The translations under genes and the position numbers were made by a program. A stretch of 64,000 nucleotides of DNA from Tyto alba (lineage: Eukaryota; Chordata; Aves; Strigiformes; Tytonidae): the NCBI RefSeq assembly GCF_018691265.1, contig NW_024881313.1, positions 9,515,501 through 9,579,500 of the forward strand. The letters run 5' to 3'. Positions within the stretch are counted from its first letter, which is position 1. Each line of letters begins with the position of its first letter. The notes beneath the pieces are model-generated. The model ran no database searches and was not told the origin of the DNA. It saw only the letters and a list, made by a program, of their open reading frames with translations. Of this stretch, positions 1 through 13,030 are shown piece by piece.

Positions 1-3000
1 CCGAGTTTACCACCTCAGTGGCACAAGAACTACGTTAGTTACTAAGGCCACTTTCAGACTGGGTGAAACTAGGATTGAGCAAAGGAAAACACTGACCTGT
101 GTATGCCCTGCATTGTTCTCATATGGGACAAGAGAACTGAGTCCCTGATGCAGGAAACCTTGCATCTGCAGTACTTCTGGTGACATTCTCTAGCTGGCAT
201 ACGCCAACACAGCTGCCAAACCCACACTGGCTTACACAGACCTCACCACGTGCTTCTGCTTCCAGAGTTGGTTTACGGGTATCTTCATTCATGGTATAAA
301 CATAATATTTGACATGTAAAAGCAGAAAAATTGAGCTGCGAATTTAGTTCTCATATACAGACCAAGTACGGGCACAGTTTAAGATGTATGGCTCGTTCTG
401 TGGCATTTCCTTCGGTTAGCACTGGCATCCTCCCTACTCAGCACAAAGCGTTTTCTGAATTCCATTCCTAGCAGTCTTGCAATGAACTGAATTTAGGTAT
501 TTAAGACTGGGCTTCACACTACATTTTTTAGTTTAGAAAATTAAACGTTAGAGCACAGTAGGGCCAAAAATACAGTAAGGTGCTACTGTATCTAAATGGG
601 CTTTTGCCCCTGATGACTGTAAGGTATAAGTGAAGAATGCAGTCATCCAGCTAGTCTACATCTGTTCAGTTACACAACCAAATATTTTATTATTTGCAAG
701 GAATTTCCATGTGGATTTTCTGGTTATAGATCAGTAACAAAGATCTATTTCTATATTAGTAAAGAAAGTATATACTGAGTCTCAGGTATTTAAATTTTAT
801 TTGTTCGAATCTGAGAAGCTTTGACTTGCTATTTATGTCAGGAATGTACAGGTATTTGGCCCGGCTCTCAAGCAAGAGGTTCAGGCATGAGTTTTTTAAA
901 AAAAAATAAAGAAAAATCTGTCCTCATTTAAAATTATAAGTACTTGTTAATGTCACTATGGTTTTACAGATCTTTTTTACACTTTGAATTAGCCTACCAC
1001 AGAATACAAATCCTGTGAGTTTAAAGCAAGTGCCTGGGTCTCATACTAACATTTCCCTACCCAGAGTACTCCTCTCCCAATTTCTAATTATTTTGACCCA
1101 GATCTCAAGTAGATTTGCTCAGGATTTTAAGGTTTCACCTCAGTGCTGCACCTTAGGAAGTATGCTCTAGTTCATGGTTTTACCACTTTCAGACCCCAGC
1201 TGCTCATCATATGAAGGTTTTCTATGCAGTAGAAACTTCATGGCTTTAGGAAGTACTAGAGCTCTGCATTCTGCTTTTAGAGCATAGAGTAGTCATGGAT
1301 GGAGTTGTCCTTTTTTAGAACAAAGTGACTGCTAGTTACCCTGTTACTGCATACATAGAATTTCTCTCCATTGCATGATTAGAATTCAGCCATAAATCTT
1401 ATTATTGGTATTAAATTTAATGTTTCCAGTCAGTGTCAGGTATAGCTTGAGCCGACTTGCTGCAGAAGGCATCTTGTTGTGTCCAACTTGTGATCCCTCA
1501 TTGAAATGGGGTGAGGAAGGGTGAGAAACTCTCAGCCTGCCACACTGGACTCAATTCTGGGGTAATGTAAAGCAAAACTGTAGTTGTTTGAAAAATGCTC
1601 CTTGTTAAATTTTAGGTGCCGTGAAGCTTTCAGTTATTTGAGAAGATAATTGGGAGTTTTAAAAAATGCTGTGTTTGAATTTATTAGAAACTAGATCTTC
1701 CCAAATCTTCTGGAAGAGCAAAGCCTCATCAGAGCAGGAGATGTGGTTCAGTATTGTCACAAAGATACAGACATTTATGAATTTTTATTGTGCAATAAAC
1801 CAGATGTCAAGAAAACAATGTGTTTCAGGGCTCTTTTAAGAATATAATTTTGAGTATTTCAATTTTATTTAGAATTGCAGTTTGGTTTTCGGTTCCTCAG
1901 TGCGTGTTTTACTTGTGAGATTTGGTTACGCAAGTCACATTGTATTCTCTTGCTCTGTTTTATGCTTAAAATGTAACATGACATGATTGTTAAAATCTGT
2001 AATAAAATACTGGATCAACCTAAGAAATCCTCTTTTGCTAACTGTTTTTTTGGAATGGTAACTGTTTCAGGAAAAAAAAATATTCAAATAGACTTAACTA
2101 ATTACAGAAAAGCTGTGGCTAGCATGCTGCTCTGTCTCTTCCCATGACCTTCTAATTTTATAATTTTTTTTGTGTGTGAGACCAATTAAAATATGACGGC
2201 AGAGAAAAATAATGTAGTCCAAATGCCTAGCAGCTGGGATATAGAGGTAATAATCCTGGAATAATAGGAAATAGAAAGGGGACAAGTTGCAGATAATTTA
2301 GTCTCTCTACTTCTGCTTATTCACAGCTATTCCTCAAGGTACATCTGTTGAATTTACTCCTCATTTAATACAGTGACATATTACTAAGATTGTAGTGATG
2401 TTTAGTTTTGTCAGTTTATCTTTTCTACTACAGAAGTAAAATTGATCCTGCCCAGGGCAGAAAGATGGGCTAGATAACCTCTTGAGGTCCTTTATACACA
2501 GTTCTTCTGTAATTTCATAGTTCTTGCTGATGTTTCTGTACCGTGTTTTGCCTTTGGATGATAGTGTTTTGCTCCATGTAGTGTTCTATATAAATACCTC
2601 TTCCCAAGTATTAGAAAGAAAAAGTGCTTTTCAGATTTTGAGAAAGTGTTTCAGAATCTTTTGAATCTTTTCTCTCCCTTCTCCCTGCCCCGGTAGCTCA
2701 TGCATATCAGAACTCTTTGGGCATGAGAAATTGGCTCACATCTCTGTCCTCATTCTGTAAAAGAATGAACTAAGAAGCTGTATTTTAGAGCTCATAAAAT
2801 GCTCAACACGCTGACTGCATTCCTCTTTGTTTTATTGTTCAGTAGTGTGAAAGGATGAGGGAAGACAACTAATTATTTCTGTTTTAAGATTAAAAAAAAA
2901 CGTTAATCTCACTTTTGGCATCTCATTCTGCCACTGAATGCTTATCTGAGGTCAGAAATCCTCTAAGAATGGACATGACTCCTATGTATGAGGGCAGCAT

Positions 3001-4178
3001 TTGCCAGCAGAAGATAAATGAAATCAACAGTAACAGTGCTTCTCTTTTATGTGATGAGAGACATATTTTTTTTTTCTGTGTCAAAGCTCACTAGATCTCA
3101 GTGGCTGCAGTAAAAGGTATCAGAATTCACGACTGGGAATGCTTTTCTAGGTATACTGATCTAAGATGTTGGATAATTCCAAATGTTTTGAAACAACATC
3201 AATTATTATTTTTTATTATTCTTTAAAAATAGTTAATAAACAGTATAGTGTAAGGATGCCATTCTCAGTAGTTAGCGTTGTTAGGCAGCATGCTTTTTGC
3301 CCTGTGACTTGATAAACAGTGTTCTGCTGTTGCATACTTTTCCTCATTTTTGTATGAACAATTCTTGTCCCAATTGCCTTTAGGTTCATATGAAGTTCAT
3401 GTGAGCATTTGATAAATGATGAAGTGTGAGTAACTTTCTGGTATCAAACGGACTAAAACCAGCTAAGAGAGTTCTGTTTGAGATGCCATAGATTTTTAAT
3501 ACAATATAATGATGAAAAGATCAAAGATACATGTTTAATTGGTTTCAGATCTAAGGAAAACCAAAACTGGAATATAAGCATTTAAGTATCTGTTCAGTTC
3601 CAGTGCTGCTGGATATTGAATACTTTCTGGTGTATATACTCTGTTCCCAGTGATTTCACTGTTAAGTGTAGTTGCTCAGTGTTTCACAGAGTGAATTCAG
3701 CATGGAAGAACAAGCTCAGTTTTCTGGAACTTTCCTTGTTGCGTATTTATGAGCAGTTTAACCAAAATAAAATCTGTGAAAGCAATAGGTATTCTGGATT
3801 ATCAGGACCTCTCAGCTGTGTCTCCTACTGTTTGGTATATGAATAGGCCTAGAACTGTCCTCACAGAAACTACCTAATATGTATGTAGAAGAAAGTCTGA
3901 AAAATTAACGTCTCGGATCTGTACATGTATTTGCAGTGGATGTTCGTAAAGGATTTATGATTTTTTTTTTTTTTTGTAAATTGGCCCTCAGTGTGTACTT
4001 CAACAGTCCACTGTTGTTATATTCATGTTAAAAGTCTCATACAGACTTAAGTAGTATTTATGCATTGTGAGATAGATAAATAGAAAATATTTTTTAAAGC
4101 TCCTTTTTTTGACTCTTGCTATCCAATAGACATTAATATTAATAACATTTAGACCTTTCTTTACGTTTTGTTCCACAG
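1..4178. other. Upstream intron or 5' flank, no exon recognised
   Basis: This is AT-rich non-coding sequence before the first recognised exon. Because that exon begins at an acceptor in phase 0, this stretch is most likely intron. It contains one short CR1 tail (2448-2525) and several homopolymer runs. A 76-codon open frame at 3616-3846 lies close to the exon, but its possible splice borders do not fit well. I see no promoter or CpG island. Confidence 0.5.
2448..2525 (+). repeat. CR1 LINE 3'-tail relic
   Basis: The segment reads gggctagataacctcttgag followed by gtcctttatacacagttctt and ends near atttcatag. It matches the general CR1 3'-end pattern in which a gatgacctc...ggtcc stretch precedes a gattctatga-type terminal repeat. 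It is short and diverged. The orientation is the same as the host gene. Confidence 0.6.
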
Positions 4179-4328
4179 GCAGCAGGAGCAATTCGTCCTC
4201 TGGTTTCTACTGTTATTGCCTCTGCTGCAGATGGCTGTTTAGACCACTCATTGGAACGTGCCAGGTACAGAGCGAGTGAAATGCCTCAGGCTTTCTTGTT
4301 TGATATAATCTATGAAGCATACCAACAG
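4179..4328 (+). CDS. Coding exon A, 50 codons, phase 0 to 0
   Basis: This is an internal exon of exactly 50 codons between the acceptor gttttgttccacag and the donor cag|gtaaga. The peptide begins [20 protein letters not shown] and ends [12 protein letters not shown]. It is amphipathic and helix-like, with a charged middle stretch ([10 protein letters not shown]). Both borders are phase 0 and join exon B at 23527 without changing frame. Coding use is supported by the open frame, good splice sites and protein-like composition. An acceptor a few bases further in (gcag|cag) would change the frame and is less likely. Function is unknown. Confidence 0.85.
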
Positions 4329-6059
4329 GTAAGACTTGGAGACTTTCTAAGACATTTTTCCATTTACCTTCATTAAAAAAATACCCAGCACCTTTGTTCC
4401 TTTTCTTTCAAAAACAGAGATTCAGCATCAATTTCAGATCACATCCAACTGTATGCATATTACTTCTCTGTAGTCTTTTGATGAAAATGCTTTATCATTC
4501 TAATTTATTCAAGTTTTTGGTTATCAAACTGCCAAATACAAGAGGGGATGTGGGGTCTAAACTATTGGAAAGACAGATTTGTTTTAATTTCTGTTGTGCA
4601 TGAAATGCATTACTTAAGTGGGTTAATGTGTTCAAAGTTAAGTATGTATTAAGTATGTATTGTTGACTGAGAGTATGAGTGTTGGATGCACAGTGTAATA
4701 ATGACATATAATAATAGTATGGGATACAGGCTGTTCCAAAACATTATAATACTAACTTGATACATCTAGGTAAAAAGTGTTTAATTTGTTTCATGTTCAT
4801 CTGTATTGTAAATACTTTGATTAGTGGCTGAAAATAATATTTACTTAGTTTCTGTCGTAATTCTCCATTTTTTCCTAATATATTGCATTAACATATTTAA
4901 GAAAATAAAAATTGTGGGTAGTGTATTAAACCCTGACTCCTTTGCCTTTATCCCTCTTGAAGACTGCTTTCGTTTGCCCCACCCTGCATTCACAGTTTAC
5001 TGGAAACTCTCCAGGCTTTCGTCTCAGCATTCTACTTCCTTTTCATTCATCACCTTGTGGAAATTGCCTGTCCTCTAGGTATCTTCCAGACTGACTGGAA
5101 GCAGAGCATTTCTTTTGTCACTTGGAAGGAATTATTTTTCGCTCCAGTAATGCTGACAGTCACGCTTCCCATCAGTCTTTCATTTCTAGAGTAAACAAGC
5201 CTGAATTACTGATATCCACCTTCAGAGAGTGCATAGCTTAAAAGTCACCAACACCAGAACAACTGTGTGGACAGGCAATGAAAAAACAGTTACTTAATTG
5301 CTCAGTAATTGTTTTACTTAAAAATGTTGTCACAAATTCCATGTCATACCCTTTATGCATGATACTTGAAGCTATTCTTAGATGCTGAAGATAAAGGTCT
5401 GTCCAAGATGAAGAGATACTCAAGTGATTGGGCTAACTCCAACTGTTTTACTTCTAATGGGAAGCAAGGGGGAAGTTCTTGCTGTATGTAACACACAGCT
5501 GATACTTTGAAGTGAGACTCTAGCTTGAATGTAGTGGGCATACTCGTGATAAAGGCAGCATATATGTGCATAGAACACATCTCGAGACAACTGCTATTGT
5601 TGGTTATAGAACTGTTTCTTTCTTGTTAATGTGTATCTCTTTTGGCAAATTGCATGTTTATGTGTTGATTCTTAAAAAAAAACCCGAAATAACAGAAAAC
5701 AACTCCTCTTTTTTCCTACTGTGTTTGCGCTTAGTTTGCAGATATAGTAGAGCTGGCAAAAACATAAAAAGCTTTTCCCTAAATGCCTTGCTCAGAAGAC
5801 AACTATATTTGCAGTCCCTGTGCTCCTCTGAATAGTGTTCTCTTCTCACATATGCATTCCATCAGTCTTCTTTTTTGTATGCCTGCTCTTTCAAGAACAA
5901 GCCACCAAAGTTGTTAGCAAGCAACCAAGACTATGGTTCCTTGTCCCCAGTTCCCTTTGCATTGGCTAAATTCTGGTCATTTAAATGCTTTGTGCCTTGG
6001 AGCTCTGGGAAGGATAACACTTCGCTAAACCTCTCAACTCATATTGTTTGCTAATTATT

Positions 6060-6410
6060 TATGTTTCAATGGTGCCTAGCTGTCCAAGTCAAGGATTAAG
6101 ACCCTATTGTTCTGGGAACTGTACAAACAAATAAAAAAAAGATAGATAATCACTGTCCTGAAAAACTTAGTTGAGCTACTGTAGGACAGATTTTTGTAGG
6201 AATGGATGAAGCTTATGATGCTTCCTAAATATTAACATGTCTATCATTAGTTCCCCCAACAACCTGGTGAAGTAGGTAAGTATCATTGTAGAGATGAACA
6301 AAGCAAAAATGATAATTTTGTTACTCATGTTGCAAGTCAGTCACAAAGCTAGGAATGGAATTAATTTTGGCTGACTTGGCATGGGATCATGATCCCACTC
6401 CTGAGTATTT
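6060..6410 (+). repeat. Probable ancient amniote interspersed repeat (MIR/L2-like)
   Basis: Two adjacent parts look like very old amniote repeats. The first, near 6090-6170, has a gggaactgtacaaacaaata stretch followed by cactgtcctgaaaaactta. The second, near 6250-6360, has gagatgaacaaagc, later gcaagtcagtcacaaagcta, then ggaatggaatt. This order resembles the MIR-type series of a gaggaaactgag block followed by caaggtcacacagcta. The sequence is strongly diverged, so the family is uncertain. Confidence 0.4.
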
Positions 6411-8169
6411 TATACAGTTGTGACCTTTATGCAACAGCACTGTGGGGAAAAACAAGTCAAACATGCATTCCTTAGAAAGAAACTGTCCATTGGATTATTG
6501 CTTCAAATAACATAGGCTTTTCAGTTATATTGTGGGTAATGTGGAATACTGCTTTTAAACTCCATCACTATTTAAATGCATTATCTGATGTGAGTAGGTA
6601 GATTTAGAGAATTTACTTCTAGATATGTTCTGTTTCATGAGTATAAGGTCTCCAACAATCTTGACCAGTAAGTTGCAACATTCAATTAAAGGTCAATTAA
6701 AGGTCAGTTCTCTGATCCTTACAGCTTTGCCATCTAATTTTTTTCGCTGCTCTTGTCTGGTACCAGTCTGGGCAGAGCGGACTAGTGCTGCTTCTCCTTT
6801 TGTTGCTGTTTGGAATGTGTTTAGAAAGGAATAAGCTATTAACACTATTAAAATATGTAAAAATACTTTTGTACGATATTTATCAAATTAAAAATAATTT
6901 CCTTAGAAAACTTTTTCCAATTCTTACTATCATTTTTTAATCAAGCAATAATTTGGTGAAAAATACATGTATTCTACATAAAATTGAAGTAGATACAGCA
7001 AATGCCAGAGATTAGTTCACCATATTATCTTAAAATATTTATATACTACAGTGAATTCCCTTTGCATTTGGTGGCAAAAATCCAGCTCAGATTTTGAGGA
7101 CTTTCAGCCAGGTTGTTTGCATGCACTACATGGTGATGCATCTCATTTTTGTGTGCTGGATCTCAATTTAGTTTTCACTCTTACTTTGTCTCTGTTGCCT
7201 AGAACATTGCATATTCCAGAGGTCTTCTTTGTTCAGATACATGTTGACTCTGATTTAACTGTGACAATGTCAAGATTTCTGACATCATAACTACTAACTT
7301 TGCAGGTTTATAGTAATGCTGTTGAAACCTTTTAAATGTTGTTGCTCAAAATTTGCATGGATTTTGTTGTCTTTGTAATGACTTTGAGAGTTCATTAAAA
7401 CAAACATTCTTCATCACTTGTGTATCTGAAATGTAAGCCCCTTTTAAACAGGGCTTTTCAAAGATTAAAAACTAGTACTTTTTAAAATGTGATTTTTATG
7501 ACTTTGGGTTTTCCTTGTTACAATGACTTTGTCAAAAAAAAAAAAAGAAAAAATGTTGGACTGGAAGTGACATAAAATTAGAGTCTGTTTGGTCAGTTAC
7601 TCAGAAACGGGGTTAAGTTTTCCATCTATTACCTCTGAAGCATGCTATGAAATAATTTCTGTCGTGTTTCTGATTTTTGCTTGTGTTGTGTGAGAGAATT
7701 AGTTTCTGTGAGAAGGTATGCATTATATTGTTTTCAAAAGGGTTTCTTGTAACTACTAGTCCTATCTCTTTTTTTCTAGGTGTATTAACTTGAATCTGTT
7801 CTTTCCTCTCACAATTCCTTAATGTTTCTTGATCCTGTTGGGGAAATTATTTAATTTTTCTACTCTGCTATTGTAATGTAGTCAAGGACGTCTACATTCA
7901 AAGTAGGGTGGGTTGGTTGGTTTGTTTTCTTTTTAATCCCCAGAGAGGTACATAAATCTGAAATGGGAAGGAGCAATCCAAAAAATGTTGTTGAGATACT
8001 GTATATTCTGCTAGATCTTCTTTCTGATGGTTAATTCTGAATATTTTTTTTAACCGTACTTAAACAATAGTATAGACTTATGAAAAGATCTCAGACTATT
8101 CCAGTTAGCAACAATTTTAACATCAATTAGTGATGGAAGAAGCTTTTTTTATATGTCTGTGTATATCGT

Positions 8170-8973
8170 AGAATCATAGAACGGTTTGGGTTGGAAGGGC
8201 CCTTAAATATCATCCGGTTCCAACCCCTCTGCCCTGGGCAGGGCCCCCTTCCCCCAGCCCAGGGGGCTCCCAGCCCCGTCCAACCTGGCCTTGAACCCTT
8301 CCAGGGAGGGGGCAGCCACAGCTGCTCTGGGCACCCTGGGCCAGTGCCTCACCACCCTCACAGCAAATAATTTTTTCCTTACATCTAATCTAAATCTGCT
8401 GTGTTTCAGTTTAAAACCGTTACCCCTCATCCTAGCCCTACACTCCCTGATAAATAGTCCCTCCCCACTGTTCCTGTAGCCCCCTTTACAACCCCAACTC
8501 TCTCAGCCTGTCACTGTTGGGGGCCCCAGAGCTGGACCCAGCACTGCAGGCAGGGTCTCACGAGAGCAGAGCAGAGGGGCAGAATCCCCCCGCTCAGCCT
8601 GCTGGCCACACTGCTCTTGATGCAGCCCAGGACACGGGTGGCTTTCTGCACCACGAGTACACATTGCTGGCTCACAGTCACTTTTCCAGCCACTAATAAC
8701 CCCAATTCCTCCTCTGCAGGGCTGCCCCCAACACATGGCCCAGCCTGTATCTGTGCTTGGGATTGCCCCGACCCAGGGGCAGGACCTTGCCCTTGGCCTT
8801 GTTGAACTCCATGAGGTTCACACAGTCCCACCTCTCCAGCCTGTCCAGGCCCCTCTGGATGCATCCCTGCCCTCCAGCACGGCGACCGCACCGCACAGCT
8901 CGGGGTCACCAGCAAACTTGCTGAGGGTGCACTCAGTGCCACTGTCCGTGTCCCCAGCAAAGATGTTAAACAG
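8170..8973 (-). repeat. CR1 LINE, 5'-truncated, with decayed ORF2 C-terminus
   Basis: Read on the minus strand, this copy runs from the late reverse-transcriptase/C-terminal part of ORF2 to the 3' tail. The tail on the + strand begins gaatcatagaacggtttggg. Minus-strand frames show conserved CR1 pieces: GNGFKLKHSRFRLDVRKK, then VRVVRHW, FKARLDGA and FNKAKGKVLPLGRGNPKH. A deletion near 8460-8510 removes part of the C-terminal region. Several frameshifts and stops show that it is dead. The GC content and many CpGs contrast with the surrounding intron and suggest a relatively young insertion. It lies antisense to the host gene. Confidence 0.93.
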
Positions 8974-9364
8974 AGGTTTTACAGATGTCATTGTTCTTGA
9001 GATGTCCCCTATATTTTCTCTTTTTATTGGGGTAATGAAAACATTTTGAGAACCATTGTTTCTTGATGAAGGAAGAATTGGGAGTACTTTGTTTCTGCCT
9101 TTTTGTGATACAGCAGGTAAGTGGAAATGCAACAGGAAAGGGAAAGTTCTGCAGTATTATTCTGCATCAAATGGTAATTGCTCCAGTGTAGTAGAATTGG
9201 AAGACCACTGTTCACTCTTTCCACTCCAGAATAGTGGTACTGATTTTAACATTTTTATAAAATTTCTGTTATATTGTTATAGATATTACTTTTAACTCAG
9301 AACACCTTTTGGCCATTGTATTGGACATCACATAAGCCAGACTAAAAACATTTAAAGACAATAC

Positions 9365-9430
9365 TGAAATTAAGTAACTGTTCAGAGCCTGCAACAGGCA
9401 GTGGAGCTAAAACAGTGTCTTGATCTTAAA
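9365..9430 (+). repeat. Possible MIR-like relic
   Basis: The segment has aagtaactgttcagagcctg followed by caacaggcagtggagctaaa and cagtgtcttgatctt. The order resembles the MIR 3' part (a taagtgacttgcc block, then gtcagtggcagagct, then cccagatct). It is short and diverged, so this is a weak call. Confidence 0.35.
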
Positions 9431-10469
9431 AGGCCTTACTACTCTGACTTACATGTCATTATATAGAGCACTTAGCTATAATAGATGAATAGGCATAATG
9501 TTTCTTTGTCAGATGCAGGCAACTACCCTTATGTAACCCTGCGTAATGCTTTCTGTTGTAAGTCTCCAGGTTCAGTTGGTTGCATGAAGTATGGGAAAAT
9601 GGCTGTTTACTTCTCCTTAAGTAAAGTATTATTGTTGCCTCCACATTGTAGTAGGGCTTTGGAATTTGGCGTTGGAAATCTCATCTGAGATGAGAAAATG
9701 ATGAATTATACAAGCTTCCTTACATATGCCTGTGTTGTTGTGTCACTCATGATATATATGCCTTCTCACCTCATACTCTTACGAAGTACAGCACTGCTTT
9801 CATGTCCTTCAAATTGTTAAATTTATAAAAATTATAAATGTATAAAATTTATAGAAGTTGTAGCTTTTGTTTGTATGATGCATGCTTGACACAAGGTAGA
9901 CAAGTGACAGATTCAAACAACTGAAAGGGGAGAAAACTATCTCACAGGCAGGAGTCTTTACCTTATCCAGGGGTTTTGCTTGGGATGCTGGGTAAAAGGA
10001 CGTATAAATGTGTTAAGGGGATAAATGTAATGTTGGATCAGTGCTCTTAGATCTGGTATGTTCTAATTTGTGAGTTCTTGTTTCCTGCACAGTGTAATGA
10101 ACCATACCCCTAACTTTCAGTAAGTAATAGTAGTGTAAAATCAAAAATGCGAATGTCTAATAACTAGTAAAAACATGTGGAAAAGTGATAAAATTGCAGC
10201 AACCACGATTTACTTCAATTCTAACTTTTTTATGATAAAAGAATTAAATTCCAGTTTCTTTGGAACTGCATTTTTTTTTTTCTGTTCTTATTAGGCCTAA
10301 GGGAAGTCAGAAATGTTTAAGCGTTAATTGAAAATCCACCCTTTCCAAAGACAGAAAATAAAGGATAACTTAGACCAAACTTGTTAATTTTTGCTTAAGG
10401 TAGTTTCATGTTTCTGTTCAGCTTTTAAAATTAAATAGGAGAAAATGCAAAGTGTGATCCTGTAAGCCT

Positions 10470-10489
10470 GGGAGGGGGAGGGTGGGGGG
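10470..10489 (+). other. G-quadruplex motif with single-base loops
   Basis: The sequence is gggagggggagggtgggggg. It contains four runs of three or more G separated by single bases (A, A, T), the arrangement known to form very stable quadruplexes. It lies on the sense strand of the first intron, so it would also be present in the pre-mRNA. The surrounding intron is AT-rich. No function is implied by the motif alone. Confidence 0.7.
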
Positions 10490-12450
10490 AAACTTCACTT
10501 ACTAGAAGTCAAGTGTTCCCCTGGAGCAGTATCTTTTAAGGAATTAGAGTATCAGGAAGTTAGGTAGACTACCTTTTTCCTTTAATCAGAGTAGGCTGAT
10601 ACTGATTTCTGTGATGCCTGTTTCTGACATACTGTGAAATGCATAGACATCTTGGAGATCTTTTGTCTTTAATACAAAGCATCTTGTTGTGTCATGTCAT
10701 GTTACTGTAGAAAGTAACACAGCCACAATATACAAAGGCTGAAAGACCCAAACTTAACAGAGCATTGTGTATTTGAAATGTATCTGCCAAAGTAAGGAAG
10801 GTAGAAGGAACAATTAAAAAGCTTTTTATTTCCTGATCTGGCAGAGAAACAATTGAAAATGGAAGAAGAAGAGAAGTGGTATGTAGAAAATTCTGACTAG
10901 TTTCTATGTCAAAGATGTAAACAAAAAGCCTAGGGAAGGTGATATGATGGTTGGAGAGTTGTCAACCTGAATGCTGGGGAAACAATAGAATTGGTCACCA
11001 GTGTGACAAGTCTGGTGAAGACGAGGACCTTGTAAGAGGGAAGAGCTACACACAGCTGTAGAAAGGGAGGGACATGTTAAAAGGCTGTTCTTCAGGAATT
11101 CTTCACATGTAGATGTCATGGCAAAGTGATCACTATTTAAAGACAGTGATAGGTTTATAACTATCTTAATTTTAAAAAATAATGTTAATGCACATTTTTT
11201 TTTTTCTGGTAATCTTTTATACGTTGTTTTACACTTGGCCTCAAGATCTTATGTACCTGGGAAAATTTACCACAAAAGCTACACTTTTTTTTTTTTTTTT
11301 TGTATTACACATGTAGCTAGTTTAATTATCTGTTGAAATTAGACCTTTTGTAGTTTATGGAACTTTATGTTTAGCTAATCAGAACAATGAAGCTAAAATT
11401 AAAAAAAAAAAAAAAGGAATAGGAGAACAGGAAACAGGAGTATTCATTGAAGGGGGATGAGCTTCAACATATTTAGGCATGTTTCTCTGATTATGTCTAT
11501 AATACCCTTACAGATATCCACATGGAACAGACTGATTTTAGGGATTCTATCTAATCTGTGTAGAAACTATGTAGAGATTAGTAATTTTTGGAACTACACT
11601 GAATTAATACATCTGTTCATAGCCAACATTACCCACTTTTTGGATAATAATCACATTTATTTATGGGATGTTACAGCATCTGTCTGCATAGGAGATAGCT
11701 GCTATATATATGCACAGTAATGACAAGACACAATAATGTGTCAGGAAGAATCATGCATATACTTTGATGCTAAATTCTGGGAGACAGATGTACTTCCACT
11801 CCCCAAAAAAATCAGTGCAAGATGTCCCCAGATGGGGTTGAGATGAGGAGAAGAGGTATTCTGCAAACTGTTCAGCCTCGTCCTCACTAGAAGAAAAGGA
11901 AATCCCAAAATTTCTCTCCTCTAACAAACCCCTGAGAATATTCAGGGAAGGTTTTGTCAGAGTAAGAAAGGAAGTTGGCTATTGTTAGGCCCATTGTAGA
12001 TATATTTGCTCAAAGTATTGTCTTTTCTGTATGTAAATAATAGGGAGTGTATTCCATGTGGATTTTGTAAACTTCTAAAGTGCTTTTTGAAAGGGCACAT
12101 TACTGGGATTCTTCTTCAAACATGTGTGAAGCATTTTAGTATCCTCTGTAGCGGGAAGTAGAGTCAGCTGTAGCAGTTTAGTAATATTTTGGCATAGGTC
12201 AGGCAAGTCCTTCGAGGCAAAATGTCTAGACTGATTTGGGGATTTTCCTGTGGGTTCATTCTTTGTTAAAGAAATCAATGTCTGTCAAATTAACATTGCT
12301 AGGAGCAACGAGCGATTAAATGAACAGTAGCAGACAAATTGTTGACTAAAACCTTGGCAACTTTGGGAGCAAGGGTCCGATTCAGAAAGATGACTGAAGG
12401 GTCAAAATGTGAGGCAGAATTTGGGCATTTAAGGTTAATGCTAGAATCCT

Positions 12451-12490
12451 AAAAAAAAAAAAAAAACCAAAAAAAAACAAAAAACAAACA
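12451..12490 (+). repeat. A-rich simple repeat
   Basis: A tract of about 40 bases is made almost only of A with a few C (A runs broken by cc and single c). It sits 42 bases upstream of the LTR target-site duplication. It may be the tail of an unrecognised retro-insertion or a plain simple repeat. Confidence 0.8.
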
Positions 12491-12531
12491 CTGCTTGCCT
12501 CCCTCCAAAGACTAAAGTTACCTGAATCTTC

Positions 12532-13030
12532 AAGGCTGTCGCGGTTTGAGCCTGGTCAGCAGCTAAATGCCACACAGCTGCTCACCCACCTTCCCCCCAC
12601 TTGGGAATGGGGAGGGAATCGGAGGGGCAAAGGGAGACTCACGGGTGGAGATAAAAACAGTTTATTAACAGTAACAGAATAATACGGTGACACCAGTATC
12701 AACAGGTAATGTACCATACAGCTGCTCACCACCAGCCGACCAACACCCGCCTGCTCCCAGCTGGCGATCCCAAACACCAAGGCCCCACAGCCACACCCCC
12801 GGAAGTGAGAGCCCCTCCTGGCCCACTCCTGCCTTTATATAGTGAGCACAATGTCACATGACATGGACTATCGGCCAATCGGGGCCCAGCCCTCCAGCTG
12901 TGCTCCCCCCGCCCCCGCACACAGGTGAGGGCACTGGGCCCTGGGGAGCCCCTGGGGTCTCAGGGTGCTGCAGCTCCTCCCGCTGCCCAACCAACGGGAA
13001 CTCTAGGCCAGCCCCAACCAGGACAAAGGC
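12532..13030 (-). mobile_element. Solo LTR of an ERVL-type endogenous retrovirus, with 5-bp target-site duplication
   Basis: A 489-bp LTR (12537-13025) is flanked by the 5-bp direct repeat aaggc at 12532-12536 and 13026-13030. On the minus strand it begins TGTCCTGGTTGG and ends CAAACCGCGACA, so it has the usual TG...CA borders. In that orientation it has a TATA box (TATATAAAGG, + positions 12832-12841) followed about 165 bp later by the poly(A) signal AATAAA (+ 12661-12666). No internal retroviral sequence is present, so it is a solo LTR left by recombination. The 5-bp duplication and end sequences fit avian ERVL-like elements. It is antisense to the host gene and CpG-rich compared with the intron. 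Confidence 0.9.

Noticed and set aside
3616..3846. 76-codon open frame with a possible acceptor (tgtttcacag) just upstream of exon A
   Set aside because: The composition is protein-like, but the best donor (aatag|gtattc) leaves phase 2 while exon A starts in phase 0. Only a poor donor would fit.
8511..9132. Open frames of up to 149 codons on both strands
   Set aside because: They lie within or at the edge of a CR1 copy and are decayed ORF2 or its antisense.
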